Below are positions 59,439 to 64,000 of a stretch of DNA of 64,000 nucleotides, piece after piece (within the stretch, counting starts at the first letter, position 1; every line of letters begins with the position of its first letter). This DNA comes from Oscillospiraceae bacterium (lineage in GTDB: Bacteria; Bacillota; Clostridia; Oscillospirales; Oscillospiraceae). The translations under genes were made by a program, and so were the position numbers. Location of the stretch: assembly GCA_015067495.1 (NCBI GenBank), contig SVMI01000009.1, forward strand, positions 1 to 64,000, read 5' to 3'. The notes under the pieces are model-generated. The model was not told the DNA's origin, did no database searches, and saw nothing but the letters and a program-made list of their open reading frames with translations.

Positions 59439-60146
59439 ATGGAAAAACTGTGGGCTTTTTTAATGAAAATCGGGCTTGTTCCCCCGGGACAGGTCTACTA
59501 CATCGGCGGAAACGACATCCTGCCGCCGCCGCTGCGGGGAACAGAGGAGCAGGAGACGCTGGAAGCCCTTGAGGAAGGGGATCAGGCGGCAAAGCAAAAG
59601 CTGATCGAACACAATCTGCGCCTTGTGGTCTACATCGCCCGGCGTTTTGAAAACACGGGCATCAATCTGGAGGATCTCATTTCCATCGGTACGATCGGAC
59701 TGATCAAATCCATCAACACCTACCGCCGTGACAAGAACATCAAGCTGGCGACCTACGCATCCCGCTGTATTGAAAATGAGATACTGATGTACATCCGCAA
59801 AACATCTGCCCAAAAGGCGGAGGTGTCGCTGGATGAGCCGATCAACATGGATTATGACGGAAACGAGCTGCTGCTGTCTGACATTCTCGGGACAGATGAG
59901 GATCAGATCTACCGCCCCATGGAGGATGACGTGGATCTTTGCGTGCTGCGGCAGTCCCTTTCTGAGCTGCCGACCCGGGAACGGGAGATCATCTGCATGC
60001 GCTATGGGCTGAACGGATATCAGGAAATGACCCAGAAGGAAGTAGCACAGCTGCTGGGGATTTCCCAATCCTACATCTCCCGCCTTGAAAAGCGGATCAT
60101 GCTGCGGCTGCGAAAGGAATTTCTGCGCCAAACCACCTGCGCCTGA
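59439..60146 (+). CDS. sigE: Sporulation sigma factor SigE
   Basis: 235 residues from the ATG at 59439 (GGAGGGG upstream). An N-terminal pro-segment (about 20-25 residues, [14 protein letters not shown] just after) is followed by region 2 [31 protein letters not shown] and [20 protein letters not shown], and region 4 [16 protein letters not shown] with [20 protein letters not shown], diagnostic of sigma-E/K. It directs mother-cell genes after SpoIIGA cleavage. The usual downstream sigG is absent; rex follows. Confidence 0.95.
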   Translation: MEKLWAFLMKIGLVPPGQVYYIGGNDILPPPLRGTEEQETLEALEEGDQAAKQKLIEHNLRLVVYIARRFENTGINLEDLISIGTIGLIKSINTYRRDKNIKLATYASRCIENEILMYIRKTSAQKAEVSLDEPINMDYDGNELLLSDILGTDEDQIYRPMEDDVDLCVLRQSLSELPTREREIICMRYGLNGYQEMTQKEVAQLLGISQSYISRLEKRIMLRLRKEFLRQTTCA

Positions 60147-60154
60147 AATAATCC

Positions 60155-60183
60155 TTGCAAATACAGCCATATTCTGCTATAAT
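60155..60183 (+). promoter_or_regulatory. Promoter of rex
   Basis: TTGCAA (60155-60160), 17-bp spacer, perfect TATAAT (60178-60183). Confidence 0.7.
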
Positions 60184-60219
60184 CGATACAAATTCATATC
60201 GATAACATTTTGTATCGAT
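60182..60219. promoter_or_regulatory. Long inverted repeat at the rex start site
   Basis: ATCGATACAAA (60182-60192) and TTTGTATCGAT (60209-60219) are exact 11-bp inverted arms, 16 bp apart, with ATATCGAT in the middle. They begin inside the -10 and end just before AAGGAGG, ideal for autorepression or an mRNA hairpin covering the start. Confidence 0.65.
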
Positions 60220-60234
60220 TAAGGAGGAGCGGGA

Positions 60235-60873
60235 ATGACACGCAAAGAGGTTTCCAAAGCAGTATTGAAGCGCCTGCCGGGTTACTTGGCATATCTGAAA
60301 ACGATCCAAGACAACGTGCATCCGTACATCTCCGCAACGGCACTTGCCAATGCACTGGGCATGGGCGAGGTGCAGGTGCGCAAGGATCTGGCAATGGTAT
60401 CTGACGGCGGACGTCCGAAGATCGGTTATCTGCGTGAGAGCCTGATCGATGATATTGAGCAGTTTTTGGGTTATGATAACACCACCGACGCCGTTCTGAT
60501 CGGTGCCGGCAAGCTGGGTCGTGCGCTTTGCGGCTACAGCGGCTTTGATGACTACGGTCTGAACATTCTGGCGGCATTCGATACAGAACCCGTGGCAGAG
60601 TTCACTGAGGAAGGCACGCCTATCTATCATATTGATCAGCTTCAGAGCTTCTGCAAGAGCAACAAGGTACTCATGGGCATTATTACCGTGCCTGCGCAGC
60701 ATGCACAGGAGGCATGTGACCAGTTGATCCGCTGCGGCATTAAAGCGGTGTGGTCCTTTGCAACCTCTCATCTTGACGTGCCGGATGGTATTCTGGTGCA
60801 GTATGAAAATATGGCAACGTCTTTGGCGGTGCTGAGCATGCACCTGCAGGCACAGATCAAGGAGAAAAAGTAA
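60235..60873 (+). CDS. rex: Redox-sensing transcriptional repressor Rex
   Basis: 212 residues. A winged-helix DNA-binding domain (1 to about 80, with YISATALANALGMGEVQVRKDL in two pieces: ISATALANALG and EVQVRKDL) is followed by a Rossmann NAD(H) domain with LIGAGKLGRALCGY and a C-terminal swapped helix. Rex senses NADH/NAD+ and represses fermentation and respiration genes when NADH is low. Strong AAGGAGGAG upstream. Expected targets include fermentative genes elsewhere; none with a clear site is seen in this window. Confidence 0.95.
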   Translation: MTRKEVSKAVLKRLPGYLAYLKTIQDNVHPYISATALANALGMGEVQVRKDLAMVSDGGRPKIGYLRESLIDDIEQFLGYDNTTDAVLIGAGKLGRALCGYSGFDDYGLNILAAFDTEPVAEFTEEGTPIYHIDQLQSFCKSNKVLMGIITVPAQHAQEACDQLIRCGIKAVWSFATSHLDVPDGILVQYENMATSLAVLSMHLQAQIKEKK

Positions 60874-60878
60874 AATTT

Positions 60879-60909
60879 GTGTCATCCCTTTTGGGGATGA
60901 CACTGTTTT
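60879..60909 (+). terminator. Terminator of rex
   Basis: GTGTCATCCC / GGGATGACAC with a 5-nt loop, then TGTTTTTG. Confidence 0.88.
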
Positions 60910-60924
60910 TGCATGGAGAATGGG

Positions 60925-61431
60925 ATGAAAAAGCAAGAGGAAAAGAACAATCCGATCGTGCGGCTGTTTTTTGTAGTGTATTGTGCATGTATGCTGTATC
61001 TGTTGTTTGTACGTGGACGTGCGGTGCAGAGCGAGCTGCCCTATTGGGAGCAGGTGCTGCAGAATTATAATCTGCGCCCCCTTCACACCATCCGCAATTA
61101 TTGGGATGTTTTGGCACGACCGGAGCATTATCTTGATAAGTGGGGCGCGATGGCGATCTACAGGGAGCAGGCAAAGGCTGCGATCGTCAATCTTGTGGGA
61201 AATGTGGTGCTGTTTATCCCGTTGGGCGTATTCCTGCCCATGTGCTTCCCCACGCTCAAAAAGTTTTGGAGCGTGATGCTGACAGCTTTGGGCGCGTTGC
61301 TCGCGGTCGAGATCGGGCAGCTGCTGTCGCTGCGTGGCAGCTGCGATGTGGATGATCTGATCCTGAACATGGCGGGTGTTTTGCTCGGCTTTGTATGCTG
61401 GAAGCTGGTCGCCGGTCGCAAACGCAAATAG
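60925..61431 (+). CDS. VanZ-family membrane protein
   Basis: 168 residues from the ATG at 60925 (GGAG 6 nt upstream; an in-frame ATG at 60913 lies in front of that site). About four membrane helices. VanZ-like marks are YLLFVRG, NLVGNVVLFIPLGVFLP and SCDVDDLILNMAGVLLGF. VanZ homologues give low-level teicoplanin resistance in enterococci, but most family members have no known function and resistance should not be assumed here. rsmF-like gene follows 21 bp later. Confidence 0.9.
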   Translation: MKKQEEKNNPIVRLFFVVYCACMLYLLFVRGRAVQSELPYWEQVLQNYNLRPLHTIRNYWDVLARPEHYLDKWGAMAIYREQAKAAIVNLVGNVVLFIPLGVFLPMCFPTLKKFWSVMLTALGALLAVEIGQLLSLRGSCDVDDLILNMAGVLLGFVCWKLVAGRKRK

Positions 61432-61452
61432 AAACAGAAAGGAGCAGTGCCG

Positions 61453-62748
61453 ATGCTGCCGCAGGATTTTTTATCACGTATGCAATCCCAGTTGGGAGCG
61501 GAATACGATGCGTTTCTGAATAGCTTGGAACGTCCCCGGGCGGTGGCGCTGCGCTTTAATCCCATGAAGGGTGCGCTGCCGCAGCTGCCTTTTGTGGGCG
61601 AAAACGTTCCGTGGGAGCCGATGGGCTATTATTACGACCCGGATGCACGTCCGGGTTTACATCCTTATCATGAAGCGGGCGTCTATTATCTGCAGGAGGC
61701 AAGCGCAATGTCTGCCGTTGCGCTGCTGGATCCTCAGCCGGGAGAACGTATCTGCGATCTGTGCGCCGCACCCGGCGGCAAGACAACACAGATCGCCGGC
61801 AGAATGCAGGGAGAAGGCTTCCTTCTTTGCAATGAGATCAACCCCAAGCGTGCCAAGATCCTCAGCCGTAACATCGAGCGGATGGGCGTTGCCAATGCGC
61901 TGGTGACCAATGAGCATCCCCAGAGGCTTGCGGATCGTCTGAATGGCTACTTCGACCGAGTGCTGATCGACGCGCCCTGCTCCGGCGAGGGTATGTTCCG
62001 CAAGGAAGAGGCTGCGGTGACTGACTGGAGCTTGGAAACGGTGGAGATGTGCGCCCGTCGGCAGGCGGAGATCCTTGACTCCGGCGCACAGCTGGTGCGC
62101 CCCGGCGGACGGCTTGTCTATTCCACCTGCACCTTTGCACCGCAGGAAAATGAGGAAGCGATCGACGCTTTTTTACAGCGTCATCCCGATTTTGAAACGG
62201 AATCTGTTTCCGCGCCGTGGTTTACGCCGGCGGGACAGGGACAATTTCGCATGTGGCCCCATAAACTATTAGGGGAGGGGCATTTCGGCGCGGTGCTGCG
62301 CCGCAAGGGAGAAGCGGAGCTTCCTGAAACGGAAGCATCAGGAGAGAAGCTGCCGAAGCTTTGGCTGGAATTTGCAAAATCGATGGGTATCGACCTGCCT
62401 GCGGGCAAAGCACTCACATTCGGAACGAGCCTTTACTGGGCAGCGTCGGATCAGCCCTCCATCAAGGGGCTGAAGGTTATGCGACCCGGATTGGAGCTGG
62501 GCGAGGTCAAGAAGGACAGATTCGAGCCTGCCCATGCGCTGGCACTGTGGCTGAGGGGAGCAAAGTGTACCCACGATTGTCCGTCAGATTCCAAGGAAAT
62601 CGAGGAGTATCTGTCGGGAAATGTGATTCCGGCATCTCAAAAGGGCTGGTGCCTTGTGACCGTGGATGGCTATTCCATCGGCTGGGGAAAGGGTGATGGC
62701 ACGCAGCTGAAGAACCATTATCCGAAGGGTCTGCGCCGTTATCGGTGA
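61453..62748 (+). CDS. rRNA cytosine-C5 methyltransferase (RsmB/RsmF, NOL1/NOP2/Sun family)
   Basis: 431 residues from the ATG at 61453 (AAAGGAG; a GTG at 61447 is too close to that site). The SAM-dependent methyltransferase core shows the SAM motif CDLCAAPGGKTTQIA, DAPCSGEGMFRKEE and STCTFAPQENE with the two catalytic Cys; a C-terminal RsmF/YebU-like PUA-type region covers about residues 300-431. The target base cannot be fixed from sequence; RsmF-like C1407 of 16S rRNA is a reasonable guess. Confidence 0.93.
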   Translation: MLPQDFLSRMQSQLGAEYDAFLNSLERPRAVALRFNPMKGALPQLPFVGENVPWEPMGYYYDPDARPGLHPYHEAGVYYLQEASAMSAVALLDPQPGERICDLCAAPGGKTTQIAGRMQGEGFLLCNEINPKRAKILSRNIERMGVANALVTNEHPQRLADRLNGYFDRVLIDAPCSGEGMFRKEEAAVTDWSLETVEMCARRQAEILDSGAQLVRPGGRLVYSTCTFAPQENEEAIDAFLQRHPDFETESVSAPWFTPAGQGQFRMWPHKLLGEGHFGAVLRRKGEAELPETEASGEKLPKLWLEFAKSMGIDLPAGKALTFGTSLYWAASDQPSIKGLKVMRPGLELGEVKKDRFEPAHALALWLRGAKCTHDCPSDSKEIEEYLSGNVIPASQKGWCLVTVDGYSIGWGKGDGTQLKNHYPKGLRRYR

Positions 62749-62756
62749 AATGGTAC

Positions 62757-62785
62757 TTTACATAAGATTGTTTTTGTGGTATAAT
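62757..62785 (+). promoter_or_regulatory. Promoter of murA
   Basis: TTTACA (62757-62762), 17-bp spacer, perfect TATAAT (62780-62785). Confidence 0.7.
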
Positions 62786-62831
62786 ACCTGAGCGAAGTTA
62801 TTACATCATTTTCTCAAGGAGAGGATCATCC

Positions 62832-64000
62832 TTGGCTCGATATGAAATTAAAGGTGGCATCCCGCTGCGTGGTAAGGTTACCATCAGTGGCGCCAAAAAT
62901 GCCGCCGTTGCGATTTTGCCGGCAGCTTTGCTGGTAAACGGCGTGTGCCGTATTGAAAATGTTCCGGATATTTCTGACGTCAGAATCCTGCTTTCCATTC
63001 TTGAGGATCTGGGCGTGACGGTGCAATGCCCTGAAAAGGGTGTTGTGGTGCTTGACAGCAGTAATGTCACCCGTACAGAGCCGAATGAGTCCATGGTCAA
63101 GCAGCTCCGCGCCAGCTACTACCTGATGGGTGCGCTGCTCAGCCGATTCCAAAAGGCGCATGTTGCGCTGCCGGGCGGCTGTAACTTTGCGGTGCGTCCC
63201 ATTGATCAGCACATCAAGGGCTTTGTGGCACTGGGCGCGGATGTGGAGGAAACGGAAGAATTTGTTTCTCTGAAGGCAGGCCCGAACGGACTGCGCGGCG
63301 GTCGTGTCAGTCTGGATATGGCGAGTGTCGGCGCGACGGTCAATATTATGATCGCGGCAACGTTGCTTCCGGGGCAGACGATCATTGAAAATGCAGCCAA
63401 AGAGCCGCATATCGTCGATTTGGCAAACTTCCTGAATACCATGGGCGCGCGCATTTCCGGCGCCGGTACGGATACTGTCAAGATCCACGGTGTGGAGCGT
63501 CTGCAGGGCGGTACTTATGTGATCATCCCCGACCAGATCGAGGCAGGCACCTACATGGCTGCAGCAGCTGCCACAGGCGGCGATCTGCTGGTGGAGAATG
63601 TCATTCCGAAGCATATGGAATGTATTACCTCGAAGCTTGCTGAAATGGGTGTTGAGATCATCAACTATGATGATGCGATCCGCGTCCGCGGCAACGGACG
63701 ACTGCGCCATACGACGGTAAAGACACTGCCGTATCCCGGCTTCCCCACGGATATGCAGGCGCAGATCTGCGTGTGTATGTCCATCGCTTCCGGTGTCAGC
63801 CGGCTGACGGAAAGTGTCTATGAAACCCGCTTTTTCGGTTACTGTACCGAGCTTGAGAGCATGGGCGCAGACATTCAGATCAGCGGAAAGACTGCGATCG
63901 TCACCGGCACAGAGTGCCTCTACGGCGCTACGGTAACTGCCCGGGATCTTCGTGCAGGTGCGGCGCTGATCATCGCAGGCCTTGCAGCTGAGGGTACCAC
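62832..64000 (+). CDS. murA: UDP-N-acetylglucosamine 1-carboxyvinyltransferase, 3' end beyond the window
   Basis: 389 codons are visible of about 420. The start is a TTG at 62832 with AAGGAGAGG about 10 nt upstream; no in-frame ATG is near. It adds enolpyruvate from PEP to UDP-GlcNAc, the first committed step of peptidoglycan synthesis. Visible motifs: ISGAKNAAVAILPAALL, the catalytic Cys in LPGGCNFAVRP (fosfomycin-sensitive type), IPDQIEAGTYM and PYPGFPTDMQAQ with the catalytic Asp, then DLRAGAALIIAGLAAEGT at the window edge. Confidence 0.96.
   Translation, partial: MARYEIKGGIPLRGKVTISGAKNAAVAILPAALLVNGVCRIENVPDISDVRILLSILEDLGVTVQCPEKGVVVLDSSNVTRTEPNESMVKQLRASYYLMGALLSRFQKAHVALPGGCNFAVRPIDQHIKGFVALGADVEETEEFVSLKAGPNGLRGGRVSLDMASVGATVNIMIAATLLPGQTIIENAAKEPHIVDLANFLNTMGARISGAGTDTVKIHGVERLQGGTYVIIPDQIEAGTYMAAAAATGGDLLVENVIPKHMECITSKLAEMGVEIINYDDAIRVRGNGRLRHTTVKTLPYPGFPTDMQAQICVCMSIASGVSRLTESVYETRFFGYCTELESMGADIQISGKTAIVTGTECLYGATVTARDLRAGAALIIAGLAAEGT

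Noticed and set aside
60925-61431. Vancomycin/teicoplanin resistance determinant
   Set aside because: VanZ-like domain alone without vanHAX or regulators; most VanZ-family proteins in Clostridia are not linked to resistance.

Overview
The window is chromosomal DNA of a spore-forming, low-oxygen Gram-positive bacterium, most likely class Clostridia and probably the Oscillospiraceae/Ruminococcaceae group. Support: spo0A, spoIIGA and sigE; an IspH-S1 fused gene; Rex, acetate kinase and PPi-dependent phosphofructokinase; strong GGAGG ribosome-binding sites; moderately high GC with C/G-rich third codon positions. Family placement is inference; the sporulation genes are read directly.

Layout. 1-2.4 kb is AT-richer than the rest and looks accessory: a truncated CDS tail, a REP-like repeat, an Xre regulator and a divergent lipoprotein. 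2.4-6.7 kb carries an AEC-type transporter, the KtrB/KtrA potassium uptake pair and TmcAL. 6.8-14.7 kb carries ackA, peptidase T, a Cys-rich membrane protein, a biotin ligase, a membrane protein with an E2/CAT-like domain, a homocysteine methyltransferase-family protein, an M29 aminopeptidase and rpmE. 14.8-27.4 kb is one long rightward block: MFS transporter, hflX, yigZ, an HD dGTPase, dnaG, two overlapping sigma-70-like genes, cmk, ispH-rpsA, then Dabb, ACT and PFL-family genes. 27.5-29.3 kb is the divergent cysteine pair cysK/cysE. 29.3-38.7 kb carries tex and ftsH leftward, then rlmB, a P-type-ATPase-like pseudoenzyme and an EF-G-like GTPase rightward. 38.8-42.2 kb is leftward: eda-kdgK-DUF1292, a small unknown gene and spo0A. 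42.5-46.8 kb carries two peptidases, tRNA-Val(CAC) followed by an unusual 65-bp tandem array made of tRNA 3'-end sequence, and sfsA. 46.9-56.9 kb is carbohydrate metabolism: an unknown protein, an MsmK-type ABC ATPase, malQ, glgP, a YwaF-like protein, pfp and fba. 57-64 kb carries rarA, DUF951, spoIIGA-sigE, rex, a VanZ-like protein, an rRNA m5C methyltransferase and the 5' part of murA.

Functional picture. Glycogen or maltodextrin is broken down by MalQ and GlgP, with MsmK probably energising sugar importers, then passes through PPi-PFK and aldolase; AckA yields ATP from acetyl phosphate. Uronate-type sugars enter through KDG kinase and KDPG aldolase. Rex links NADH/NAD+ to transcription, while Spo0A and SpoIIGA/SigE give the sporulation programme. 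Most genes look like ordinary core genome.

The items most worth a second look are the tRNA-derived repeat array (45.7-46.1 kb), the internal promoter and start inside ispH-rpsA, the divergent second sigma-like protein, the P-type-ATPase pseudoenzyme, the E2-like membrane protein lacking its catalytic His, and the Cys-rich membrane protein. No IS element, prophage, CRISPR array or rRNA gene was seen.
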